Positions 53,846 to 63,050 of a DNA stretch of 64,000 nt are shown here, in pieces. The translations under genes and the position numbers were made by a program. The first letter of the stretch is position 1. Every line of letters starts with the position of its first letter. The notes beneath the pieces are model-generated. The model worked only from the letters and a program-made list of their open reading frames with translations, did not search any database and had not been told where the DNA came from. This DNA is from Candidatus Ichthyocystis hellenicum (GTDB lineage Bacteria; Pseudomonadota; Gammaproteobacteria; Burkholderiales; 2013Ark19i), in NCBI RefSeq assembly GCF_001460935.1, contig NZ_LN906597.1, positions 1,649,773 through 1,713,772 on the forward strand, read 5' to 3'.

Positions 53846-54925
53846 TTAGTTGATTATTCCCTTTTTTCTATGTAAATCACTTATAAAATCTTCCATTCTT
53901 CTTATTTCATCCCTAAATTCTCTAATCTCTTCTTCTAATGATTGATCAACATTTTCGATAAATCCACCGACAAGACTTTCTAGTCTTGAGAGATTGAATG
54001 ATATAAGTGCGTTATATTTTGGTTCTAGTAAAGATGACGCAATAATGATATCGTCTTTGTACAACTCCTTGTCTTTCTTTTCAAAGATTGATATGATCTC
54101 TTCCAATGGTACAAAATTGCAAACATTCATGACAGACAAAATGGTTGACCTTAGCTCCTTCGTATCATCAACCAGACTACCTGCTCGAGCTGTAAACCTG
54201 GGAAATTTTTCTGGAATCAAATTAGAATGGCGCCTCAACTCCATAACGCATCCTAATTTCAACGAGTGTTCCAATTGAGACAATAACGCCTTTACTAAGG
54301 AAGATATTGATATCCTGATATTTATATTCAAACTACTAAATTTAAAGTCAAACGCAGAAATTCTAGCCGATAAAGAACAAAAAGACCGAGAAACACCATC
54401 CTCATCTATAACAGACCATGTTACAGTAGAATTATGTTCCAAAAAACAGCAAGCATCATCAAGAATCACTTTGATCTCATTGATCAATTCCAAAAGACAT
54501 CTAAATCCATCAGGATTACTACTGATCTGATAATTTTGTTCAAAAAAAACAACCCACCGTTGAGGAAAACAATCCACAGCAGCATCAACGCCAACATCAG
54601 CAACATCAGCAACATCAGCAACACCAGCAACACCAGCAACACTATCTACAACTCTTAACCCCCCTACCATCTCAGCACGAAGATTACCTAAATAATATGC
54701 TGGTTCATGAATAGAAAAACCCTCCATTCGGCGGTCCAAAAAGGAAACAGTCTCCAAAAAATCAGGATAAGAAAGTTGAGATAAAATATTGATAGAATTT
54801 TTGCAGCTAAACCCAAATACATACTCAACAGTTGCCCTAGCAGATTCCTCACCTAAATCACTCATCTCATCCTGAATGGAAACTGATCTAGAAATCATCG
54901 AGCCACAAAAACTAGCTCTATGCAT
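53846..54925 (-). CDS. Family B member 15 (short type, with VAD repeat)
   Basis: 359-aa protein of unknown function. ATG 54925 is preceded by AGGGGGTATGTTTT. Boxes: YVFGFSCKNSINILSQLS (35-52), LETVSFLDRRMEGFSIHEP, FPQRWVVFFEQNYQISSNP, LVKALLSQLEHSLKLGC, STILSVMNVCNFVPLEEIIS then IFEKKDK, SSLLEPKYNALISF and DEIRRMEDFI. Between the N-terminal region and the FPQRW box it contains VAGVAGVADVADVADV, encoded by a 9-bp repeat. Closest to member 11. Lacks the long-type boxes and the NPxSLLELS start. Confidence 0.9.
   Translation of the reverse strand: MHRASFCGSMISRSVSIQDEMSDLGEESARATVEYVFGFSCKNSINILSQLSYPDFLETVSFLDRRMEGFSIHEPAYYLGNLRAEMVGGLRVVDSVAGVAGVADVADVADVGVDAAVDCFPQRWVVFFEQNYQISSNPDGFRCLLELINEIKVILDDACCFLEHNSTVTWSVIDEDGVSRSFCSLSARISAFDFKFSSLNINIRISISSLVKALLSQLEHSLKLGCVMELRRHSNLIPEKFPRFTARAGSLVDDTKELRSTILSVMNVCNFVPLEEIISIFEKKDKELYKDDIIIASSLLEPKYNALISFNLSRLESLVGGFIENVDQSLEEEIREFRDEIRRMEDFISDLHRKKGIIN
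54592..54636. repeat. 9-bp microsatellite inside member 15
   Basis: Five tandem units, CAACATCAG three times and CAACACCAG twice, with partial units on both sides. On the coding strand they encode V-A-D and V-A-G triplets, so gain or loss of units keeps the frame. Confidence 0.9.
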
Positions 54926-56076
54926 AAAACATACCCCCTACTAACTATGTAAAGTTAGCCGAAACATAAACCGTGATATTCACCTAGCTGCGCAGTTAAC
55001 CACATGATCCAGAAAAAACATATGAACTATATCATCAGCTCCAGGAAACACTAATCCAACAAACACTTCACAAAAATTACAAATAAAAAATATTTTAGTT
55101 GATTAAATTATTAATCAACTAATTAACTAAAATTAAACAATCAATAAGTATATTTTTATCTCATCAAAAATAAACTAATACCAACCTGATAAAATATAAC
55201 TTACTTAGATTAATAGAATGTTTTTACACTACAAATCTAATTTATCAACAGTTTATATTTTACCAGCAAAATTAATTTATACTGCACCCAGAGCCAGATC
55301 ATATTGAAAATATAATACCTTTACACCAATACAACACAAACATTATTATATGTTATTGATAAAATATAACCTTCTATTTTTTATAGCAAATAAAGTTAAT
55401 AAAAAATTTTTATTCATGCCAAAACTGATATTTTTACAAATTCACTAAGACACTATCAACATGTTGTAAAGTTACCCTTATTAAATGATTATACGAATAA
55501 GATACCTTTCACATGGTTTGTCATAAAATTACAAATCTCACCTTAACTTTAGCAATAATTTACCTATGTTGACATTTATCCCTTTAAACTTTTATCAACT
55601 CAATAACTAGAAACATAAGAGAAGCAATTACTAATCAATCTCAGTCCAATACGCACCCATGATTTATACTTACCGTTTTTTTAATATATTTGTTATCATA
55701 GACCTTTTGTTAAACATGTACCCTAGGAGAATTTATATATAGATAACTGCTACCTCATATCCTGGCAAAATTAATGGATCCAAAACATTATCACCCATAG
55801 TTATATCTACCAGACCCCCAAAAGAAAAAACCACATGACAAAAATCATCCCCATTAATAGCACTGGACAACCGCAATATCTCATACAACTTATATCATCC
55901 AATAATTCAGTACTTATCCTATATGACATAAATATCTTAAACTAAACACATATTTTATGAATAATCCGCAATCATAAATAGATGCTAGAGAAATACCATC
56001 GCTTTAACCTAATAAGTATAAATTCATCAAAATATCAATCAGTAGAAAATTTTAGGTCAGATAATCTTTTACTTCT
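54926..56076. other. 1.15-kb spacer, mostly empty
   Basis: Very AT-rich between members 16 and 15. The only structured part is the minus-strand open stretch at 55733-55894 described separately. Confidence 0.5.
55733..55894 (-). pseudogene. Possible family B fragment
   Basis: A 53-codon minus-strand stretch without a start, bounded by stops, reads HVVFSFGGLV and then NVLDPLILPGYE. These could be degraded KHFVFSLPEP and YNCDPLCFLNEDY boxes of the member 4/14 type, brought closer by deletion. The match is short; unrelated sequence is possible. Confidence 0.3.
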
Positions 56077-57309
56077 TCATTCGCACTTGATAGATAAATA
56101 TCTTAGAAAAACTTCCATTTCTTCTATTTCTTCACTTAACTTCTCCAGTGATCTACCAACATTACCTACATAAACTTGGGTAAAGGATAGCTCATATAAA
56201 TTATTCCTTTCTTCGTTTAAATTATTACTTTCTTCATTTTGCTCAATCTTTCTCAAAAAAAGTTCTATTTTCGATTTTTTGGTTTCTATAATATCCTGGC
56301 ACTTAATCTTTATGATTGACACTAACATAACAATCTCATTCTTATATAAATCTGAATCAACCAACTCAAAAAGTCTCAACATATCTTCCAGTGGAACAAA
56401 ATTACAATATTGCATAGCAGGAAAAATTACATCTTCTATTTTGCGCACATCATTTTTAATATTTCTTAAACAAGTTATAAGCTTCAATGATTCTATAATA
56501 GATTGCTTCCTTCCAATAAATCCTTCTTGACCAATACTATCTACCTCAGAGAATGTTTTTTCCATTTGCAATAACGCAATTATAGATAAATTATATAAAT
56601 TCTTCCCAATACAATATCTTAGTTCCACTAAATTAGACATAATTTTTCGTGACGAAGAAATCATAAAAGACATAGATTCTCGTATCTCCCTGCCTGAAAT
56701 ACACCTGCTACCACTCCTAGGATTATGAACAGGAAAAAAACACAGAGGATCGTAGTAATAAAAAAGCTTCTCTTCCCCTGATGAACCTATTATAGGAAGG
56801 GCAAAACCATCTATATGGTCATCTGGATCTGAAAGCAACAGCAAATCATCTATTTTTTCATAGCAAATACCAGCCCCGTCTTTACTTTTGCTATTAACTA
56901 GCTGGTATACAGGATTTGATTTCCATACATCATCAGTAAATAATATTTCAGGGGGACTCGGAAACATGAACTTTAGATCCAAAAAAATTGCCTCCATAAG
57001 ATATGTAACAGACGATACCATTGCAATTTCTTCAGAATTAACAAATAAATTAAAGTGCATGCTACAAAAATCATTCCACTCACTAGGAAAAATATCACCA
57101 CCACTGCTACTTTCGGATATGCGTTCGTACTTAGAAAAACTAATGCTCTTACGCTTTACAATAGTAGCAGCTTCTAATACATCAGCGCATGAGAGTTGCA
57201 TCAGGTGACCAATAGATTGTTCGCAGTCAACCCCAAAGATAGATTTCATTGACAATTCTATTAAAGAACAAGGATTGTAAAAGCAAGGAACAGAGACACT
57301 ATCAATCAT
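56077..57309 (-). CDS. Family B member 16 (long type)
   Basis: 410-aa protein of unknown function from ATG 57309 (MIDSVSVPCFYNPCSLIELS); the frame extends 14 Cys-rich codons to a GTG at 57351, and no ribosome site decides. Boxes: NPCSLIELSMKSIFGVDCEQ, VLEAATIVKRKSISFSKYE, FPSEWNDFCSMHFNLFVNSE, NPVYQLVNSKSKDG, YYYDPLCFFPV, LYNLSIIALLQMEKT, ITCLRNIKNDVRKI, QYCNFVPLEDMLRLFELVDS, VSIIKIKCQDIIETKKSKIE and SEEIEEMEVFLRYL. The segment ESNNLNEERNNLYE contains a short doubled N-L-x-E motif. The LLLLSDPD segment replaces SLPEP. Confidence 0.9.
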   Translation of the reverse strand: MIDSVSVPCFYNPCSLIELSMKSIFGVDCEQSIGHLMQLSCADVLEAATIVKRKSISFSKYERISESSSGGDIFPSEWNDFCSMHFNLFVNSEEIAMVSSVTYLMEAIFLDLKFMFPSPPEILFTDDVWKSNPVYQLVNSKSKDGAGICYEKIDDLLLLSDPDDHIDGFALPIIGSSGEEKLFYYYDPLCFFPVHNPRSGSRCISGREIRESMSFMISSSRKIMSNLVELRYCIGKNLYNLSIIALLQMEKTFSEVDSIGQEGFIGRKQSIIESLKLITCLRNIKNDVRKIEDVIFPAMQYCNFVPLEDMLRLFELVDSDLYKNEIVMLVSIIKIKCQDIIETKKSKIELFLRKIEQNEESNNLNEERNNLYELSFTQVYVGNVGRSLEKLSEEIEEMEVFLRYLSIKCE

Positions 57310-57450
57310 ATAAGCGCAACAACATGGATTAACACAACAATACCATAACACTTGTAATTAATCTAAAATATGACAAATTTTATGGTATATTGCGTTTTGC
57401 TTTTACTCTTTATTTTTCACCTAATACAATAACAATAAACTATAAACGCA

Positions 57451-57651
57451 ATGAACTCAAACTTTCATAAACTACTACTTATATTCTTATTCTTAAATTT
57501 ATTTTACTATTTTCTAATCGCCGTCATTATATTTTATATAAAAACCAAATGTGGATATCATTGCTATGATACACAAAGTGCTAATAACAAATATATCAGT
57601 TGTGCATATATAAAATGTCAGCACAACAATAGTAACAATAATCATAAATGA
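57451..57651 (+). CDS. Possible small single-pass membrane protein
   Basis: 66 codons from ATG, in the spacer between members 17 and 16 and opposite to them. Residues 8-30 form one strongly hydrophobic segment (LLLIFLFLNLFYYFLIAVII), then KTKCGYHCYD and CAYIKCQ give four Cys in a polar, Asn-rich tail. No ribosome site is visible. Signal-anchor plus Cys tail looks protein-like, but hydrophobic frames are frequent by chance in AT-rich DNA. The rest of 57310-57847 is empty. Confidence 0.3.
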   Translation: MNSNFHKLLLIFLFLNLFYYFLIAVIIFYIKTKCGYHCYDTQSANNKYISCAYIKCQHNNSNNNHK

Positions 57652-57847
57652 AATATATTTTGCACTAATATTATAATACTACACTTATATGAAATTTTAT
57701 TTTACATAATATTTATATATACGTATATTTTAAATAATTTGTCATCTTTTTACTATAAATTATTAATGCAATTGAGATATTAATTTTCCTATAAAAACAA
57801 CGAAGATAAATTATGTAAATCAAGCATTCCATATAGATATTATTAAT

Positions 57848-58882
57848 TCATTGTATTTTATACTTAATATGTAATCTAAAAGAAAGTTCTCTCACGTCAC
57901 TTCTAAGTTTTATCAGCAACATATTCATGTCATATAAAGAAACTAATTTTTGCTCAAAATTACCTACATCTCCATCTTTGATTTTTTTCATCTTTTTAAT
58001 AAGAACTTTGATTTTCCTCATCTTTTTAATAAGAAATTTAATCTCCAATTTCTTGCTCTCTATAATATATGGATATTTAGATCTTAATATAGATAATGTC
58101 AAATTAATTTCATTTTTGAACAAATCTGAGCCCTTCTTTTCAAGTATGTTCAAAGTTTCTTCCAGGGGAACAAAGTTACAAATGTGCGAAATAGACTTAA
58201 TCAATGTTTCTACCAAACCTAAATCTCTCACAAAATTATCAAACCTAATTTCAGCTTGAGAAATTATCCCCTCATCCCCTCCCCTATCAAATTCTTCATT
58301 TTCTTCAAATATATTCAATAATCTTGTTATGGATAATGACTTTGCCAATGGCAAAAATGAATGTTCCAATTGTAATGACAATGCCCCTAACAAAAAACGT
58401 ATAGATCTCCTCATTTTGACTGGTGATCTTTTTAAACTAGGAACAAGCGTATTGACCAAAAAAAGCATATAACCCATTGCTTCAGTAACACCCCATCCAT
58501 CAGCAATAGCCAAAATTGCCGACTTATCTTTTCTAAAAAATAACGAACAAGAATATATTTTACTAACATTACACATAAAATTTGATAAATTTTCCATTTC
58601 TTTAGTGTTACCACATATATCTTTGTTACGCTGAAAAAATGTATTACAAGTACCATTTGCAAATGGACAAGTCATGCTCCTATATCCCAAAAAATTTTGA
58701 CAAACAGGTTCATAAATAGAAAAACTTGACCTAGTACACCTTACAATTAAGGCAGCATCAATCATTTCAGGTAGTGTAAGTTGCATTAAAAAACTAATAG
58801 ATTTTTCGCTAGTAAAACCAAAAATTGATCTCAGTGATATCTCAAGCAGAGTATTAGGAGCGAAGAAACTAACTTTATGCAC
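57848..58882 (-). CDS. Family B member 17 (short type)
   Basis: 344-aa protein of unknown function. GTG start with TAAGGA seven bases upstream gives MHKVSFFAPNTLLEIS. Boxes: TLLEISLRSIFGFTSEKSIS, MIDAALIVRCTRSSFSIYEP, LLGALSLQLEHSFLPL, SISHICNFVPLEETLNILEK, LSILRSKYPYIIESKKLEI, then a tandem LIKKMRKIK/LIKKMKKIK duplication (30 bp, 57980-58039), and LRSDVRELSFRL at the end, a diverged form of EIKEMExFL. Lacks the long-type boxes. Confidence 0.9.
   Translation of the reverse strand: MHKVSFFAPNTLLEISLRSIFGFTSEKSISFLMQLTLPEMIDAALIVRCTRSSFSIYEPVCQNFLGYRSMTCPFANGTCNTFFQRNKDICGNTKEMENLSNFMCNVSKIYSCSLFFRKDKSAILAIADGWGVTEAMGYMLFLVNTLVPSLKRSPVKMRRSIRFLLGALSLQLEHSFLPLAKSLSITRLLNIFEENEEFDRGGDEGIISQAEIRFDNFVRDLGLVETLIKSISHICNFVPLEETLNILEKKGSDLFKNEINLTLSILRSKYPYIIESKKLEIKFLIKKMRKIKVLIKKMKKIKDGDVGNFEQKLVSLYDMNMLLIKLRSDVRELSFRLHIKYKIQ
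57980..58039. repeat. 30-bp in-frame tandem duplication in member 17
   Basis: Two 30-bp units beginning GATTTT on the plus strand, each containing CATCTTTTTAATAAGAA, encode LIKKM(R/K)KIK twice. Confidence 0.8.
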
Positions 58883-59646
58883 ACAAAATCCTTACATGGC
58901 ACCGTTAATAACCATCAATTAAAGTTAAACAATTAAACGAGTATATATTCCTAATTTCTTAAACATTTCCCCAAAAGACGTGAACCACAACATGAAACTG
59001 TACCACAGAGTACATGATATCTGCGGTTTTATGATTTCTTATAAAGTAGTAATGTCATCCTATTTCAAAAATAAAGATACTAACTTTTAAATACTAATAC
59101 ATTGATTTACTACAATAAGTTACTACAATACTTTTTCAAAAATACATCTCGACGCGCCACAACCTGACACAAGTAAACAAAAATAATAATATAAAATTCA
59201 ATGATGTTGAATTTTATTTAATTTTTTAAAAAAATTAGTCCCACACTCATACTAATTATCAGTTGCCTTAACATAATTTCTTAAGTAAAAAATTAGATAG
59301 AAAAATAGCTTATATACCCTCACCCCCTTTTTTACCAATTTAATTAATAAGCATAAATAGTTACGCATCTATAATCATAGGAAAGCAAACATAAATACAC
59401 CTTATACAATGTACTATAATAGTTAACAAAAATCATAGATACAATGCGCTGCATCTAAATACAATTTAGTTATAACTATGAAAAAAGATATTAGATTGAA
59501 ATTTATATGATCAGAACAGGATACGCCTCAATAGCTTTATTTATATGCATCTAACACATAAAATGGTTACAACGAGCTTTATCTTAATCAACGTAATTGT
59601 TCTAGCCGTAAAATATTATTTAGAGTGCCCCTATGTTTATTTATGA
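58883..59646. other. Gene-free spacer
   Basis: 764 bp upstream of member 17 and after member 18; AT-rich, no coding signal or relic recognised. Confidence 0.5.
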
Positions 59647-60999
59647 TCATTTTGTCTTAAACATACTACTTATGACACTACTAATTATTTTAATACGAGA
59701 TAATCTTTGGGACAAATCTACTTTGGGCAAATTTTCTAGAGAAGATTCAATTTTTTCTATCTCACACATTAGATCTTTTACTGATTTAATAATAGATTTT
59801 GCAAAAAATGATATTAGATCATTTTTATCCAGATCATCTTTGGTAGTTGTAAGAAAAGATTCCATTTCCTCATTACTTACATTAAGCTTCCCAATAAAAT
59901 AATCGATTTTCATTCTTTTTTTAATTACAAGATCAGAATAATTTTCTCTTAAAAATGAAGATATATTTACAATCTCTGTTTTATATATTAGCCTATATTT
60001 TTCCTCCAAACGCGGGTTTGAAACCAACTGTTCAAACGCTACCATAATATCCTCTAAAGATACAAAATTACTGTAATCTAGGAATAGCATAACAATTTCC
60101 TTTAATGAAAAAACAAATCTTATGTAATTTCTCAAGCAAACTATTATACTGATAGATATTACGGCTAACTGCTTAGGACAGACGGTAGGACAATTAATAT
60201 CAACACTTTTCCTGATAGTTATAAGATTTATTAGGGTCCCATTATAATGCTTAATTTGCAGTAAAAGCGCCTTAGGTAAGTAATATAGCATCCCTTCTAT
60301 CGATAAGTACTCCTCCAAAGAAGTTATTGATGAAACTATACTTCCAATAAAGCTGTAGGCCCTATCCAATAGTGTATAAATAAAATTTTCATATCTAGGA
60401 TTAGAACTTAGGTGTAAAAAATACAGTGGATCACGATAGTATAAAATATCTTCCTGGAGAGATGACTCCGTATCCACAAACTGAGGCAACATTGGAAGCG
60501 TAGAAATTTGATCTTTTTTTGCCCTATAGGCACTCATAACATCTTCTGTTTTTTCAGTATGAACAACTTGGTAGATTGGATGAGCACTATAGATACAATC
60601 ATCCTTTTTGCTAAATGGTATATTTTTTAAAAAAGGGAAATCTTTAAGAAAAATATCATTAAATTCATTAATAAGTTTATCAACTTTTTTACGAAACAAA
60701 ATCACTTCTCTGAATTTTAGTAAATTACAGCCGTTAAAAGATTCATAGTTACTACAGAAAAATTCATCATAATCTACACAGCTTACAATTCCGCAATTAC
60801 TTTCGAAGTTACATTCATATTGGGTATGATATTGGGGCGCTATTTTCCTATTTACAATTATTGCAGCATTAATAGCATCCTTCTGGGGAATTTGAATTAA
60901 GTAAGCAATGGATTCTTTGCATCCAGAACCGAAAACTGCCCCCAATGATATCTCAACCAAAGTATGAGGATTGAAAAAAAATCTCTCACCATTTAACAC
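59647..60999 (-). CDS. Family B member 18 (long type)
   Basis: 450-aa protein of unknown function. Two in-frame GTG codons are possible; AAGGAT lies seven bases before GTG 60999 and only a few before GTG 61005, so the former is preferred. Boxes: FFFNPHTLVEISLGAVFG with CKESIAYLIQI, AINAAIIVNRK, HPIYQVVHTEKTEDVMSAY, ISTLPMLPQ, YYRDPLYFLHL, MLYYLPKALLLQIKHY, VCLRNYIRFVFSL, YSNFVSLEDIMVAFEQL, SSFLRENYSDLVIKKRMKI and CEIEKIESSL. An extra C-terminal segment (SQRLSRIKIISSVISSMFKTK part) follows the usual end. Closest to member 19. Confidence 0.9.
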   Translation of the reverse strand: MLNGERFFFNPHTLVEISLGAVFGSGCKESIAYLIQIPQKDAINAAIIVNRKIAPQYHTQYECNFESNCGIVSCVDYDEFFCSNYESFNGCNLLKFREVILFRKKVDKLINEFNDIFLKDFPFLKNIPFSKKDDCIYSAHPIYQVVHTEKTEDVMSAYRAKKDQISTLPMLPQFVDTESSLQEDILYYRDPLYFLHLSSNPRYENFIYTLLDRAYSFIGSIVSSITSLEEYLSIEGMLYYLPKALLLQIKHYNGTLINLITIRKSVDINCPTVCPKQLAVISISIIVCLRNYIRFVFSLKEIVMLFLDYSNFVSLEDIMVAFEQLVSNPRLEEKYRLIYKTEIVNISSFLRENYSDLVIKKRMKIDYFIGKLNVSNEEMESFLTTTKDDLDKNDLISFFAKSIIKSVKDLMCEIEKIESSLENLPKVDLSQRLSRIKIISSVISSMFKTK

Positions 61000-61005
61000 T
61001 GACAC

Positions 61006-61612
61006 ATCCTTCGCACGTTATACGTGTTACTTATTTGCTTTTAATGTCAAAAATTTACTAAATTCATTTTATCTTCAAGATAGATCTGCGTACTAGCAAT
61101 CGTAATTTATGGAGCATGAAAAATATCTGCAATAATAAAAAAATAATATTTGTGAAATATTTGTTAATTACATAATAAATGTGCAGAACGCAACATTAAT
61201 TGCTTATAAACCAAATTCATATATAACAGTAACGATAATTATTATGTTACAAAAAAAAATAAAACCACTTTATCTCATTTAAGCTCAAATTAATACCGAT
61301 TAATTAAGGTATAATTACCGTAAAGTTACGCATATTCATTAACTAAAACCACCGAGACCAACACATCGTAATATGTTACTATTTACAGATCAATTTACAC
61401 AAGCAATAGATTATTTATCTACAATTAAAACAAAATATCAAAATAGCACCATATATACAATTACACCAAGGAAAGATGAACACAAAGAAATTGGGACTCA
61501 AACAAAAAACTGAATTGTAAATTCAATCATATGCTCAATGTTAAGCAAAATCCTTAAGCAATTAAATATTTACATTAATACATAAACAGAAATAAAGTTT
61601 CCTGAGTAACTA
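61006..61612. other. Gene-free spacer
   Basis: 607 bp between members 19 and 18. It has a small inverted repeat TGAATT-GTA-AATTCA near 61513-61527; no gene is seen. Confidence 0.5.
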
Positions 61613-62734
61613 TTATTTTTTAATTATACTACCAACAAGACAATTATTATGTCTCCTCATAAATTTTCTAAGAAATAATTTCATTTCAAATATTTCATTA
61701 TCCAATTTTTTTACCAATTCAATTGTACTTCTTACAAATATTAATGTCTTATCATCTTTATATAAGCTATCACTAATGCCCATATTAACTTTTTCAAGTA
61801 GTCTTTTAATTATAACTCTCCTATTAGAAAATTTTTTATGACATTGAATTTTTAGGAACGAATATATCTTATTTAACGTATCCTTATCTCTTAGATCAAT
61901 TTTTTTTAGAAGAAATTTAATTCTCATTCTTTTATTTATTATAATTGCAGAGTACTTTGATTTCAGAAATGAATATATATTTCTAATTTCCAGTTCATAT
62001 GTTGACCTATACCTCTCTAAGCGTGAATCCAAAATTTTACTTTCAAATATTTTCATCAAATCTTCCAAAAACACAAAATTACAACACTCTATTAAAGGAA
62101 TAACTATTTCCTTTAGTGAAAGAGAGCACCTCATGTAATTTTTTAGGCACTCACGGACACTACATCCTTTCATCGTATTTTTCCTAAGCACAAGCAATTT
62201 ATTTAATAATGAGTTGTAGTAATTTATCTGTATAAGCAACGCATTAATCAATGAATATAAATCTAATCCAATTTGATCTAACAACTTCAATAACAAACGT
62301 GATAACTCAAATATCATTATTCTTAACATAAAATTATCACTACGAATTTGTTGATAAATTGGAAAGTAAGAACAGAAATGATTATGCTCACTAAGAGGAA
62401 AGTACTTTAAAAAACAATCATTAGTTAGAACAATAATTCCATCTATACTTCTCTTCAACGAAATTACCGCCTTTACTTTTTCAGAATTACTTAAGTCATC
62501 ACAGTTATTAAAACAAAATTCATCATAATTTTTATGACATTGAATATCAACATTACTTTCAAAAACAGACTCATATTTAGTACGATAACAACCTATACTT
62601 TTGCTCTTTATAATTATTGCAAATTCAATAGCTTTCTTAGGAGAAATTTGAGATAAACACTCAACAGATTTTTTACAACTGACACCAAAAACAGACATCA
62701 ACGACATCTCTAGAAGAGTGTAAGGGAAAGCCAT
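61613..62734 (-). CDS. Family B member 19 (intermediate type)
   Basis: 373-aa protein of unknown function from ATG 62734 (MAFPYTLLEMSLMSVFG), preceded by GAGAGTTGAG; the frame is open 16 codons further up to a TTG-type start. Boxes: CKKSVECLSQIS, AIEFAIIIKSKSIGCYRTKYE, YDEFCFNNCDDLSNSE, FPIYQQIRSDN (a remnant of HPMYQV), LINALLIQINYYNSLL, CLKNYMRCSLSL, ECCNFVFLEDLMKIFESKI, YSFLKSKYSAIIINKRMRI and DNEIFEMKLFLRKF. The SLPEP and DPLCFFP boxes are deleted, so it lies between the long and short types. The (R)IKFLLKKID and VIIKRLLEKVN parts suggest a duplicated KY...LLKK segment before the end. Confidence 0.9.
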   Translation of the reverse strand: MAFPYTLLEMSLMSVFGVSCKKSVECLSQISPKKAIEFAIIIKSKSIGCYRTKYESVFESNVDIQCHKNYDEFCFNNCDDLSNSEKVKAVISLKRSIDGIIVLTNDCFLKYFPLSEHNHFCSYFPIYQQIRSDNFMLRIMIFELSRLLLKLLDQIGLDLYSLINALLIQINYYNSLLNKLLVLRKNTMKGCSVRECLKNYMRCSLSLKEIVIPLIECCNFVFLEDLMKIFESKILDSRLERYRSTYELEIRNIYSFLKSKYSAIIINKRMRIKFLLKKIDLRDKDTLNKIYSFLKIQCHKKFSNRRVIIKRLLEKVNMGISDSLYKDDKTLIFVRSTIELVKKLDNEIFEMKLFLRKFMRRHNNCLVGSIIKK

Positions 62735-63050
62735 CTCAACTCTCAAAACACCACAACTCCTATTAATATAATTAAATAACAAACAGACAACTAAACAAAT
62801 CCAAGACCTATAAAAATAAAATATTAACTCACATAAAAAACCAAAACAACAATATCTGTACTACGATAGCTCTAAAACAAGAACATCCCTAAATATTCCT
62901 TCAAAACACGCAAACACCTTTTTAACTTTGTGTAATCCTAATGAAACTTACAGGAACCAAACTATTATATACTCACAGGAAAATGCCTCCGTAAAAAACA
63001 ACTAACGTAAAGTTCATATCTTAAACTAGTCTGCCATTTTGTGTATAATT
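62735..63050. other. Gene-free spacer
   Basis: About 316 bp upstream of member 19 and after member 20; no coding signal. Confidence 0.5.

Noticed and set aside
54434-54658. 74-codon plus-strand frame with ISNISNISNTSNTSNT repeat
   Set aside because: It is the complement of the 9-bp microsatellite in family B member 15, which is in the correct frame on the minus strand.
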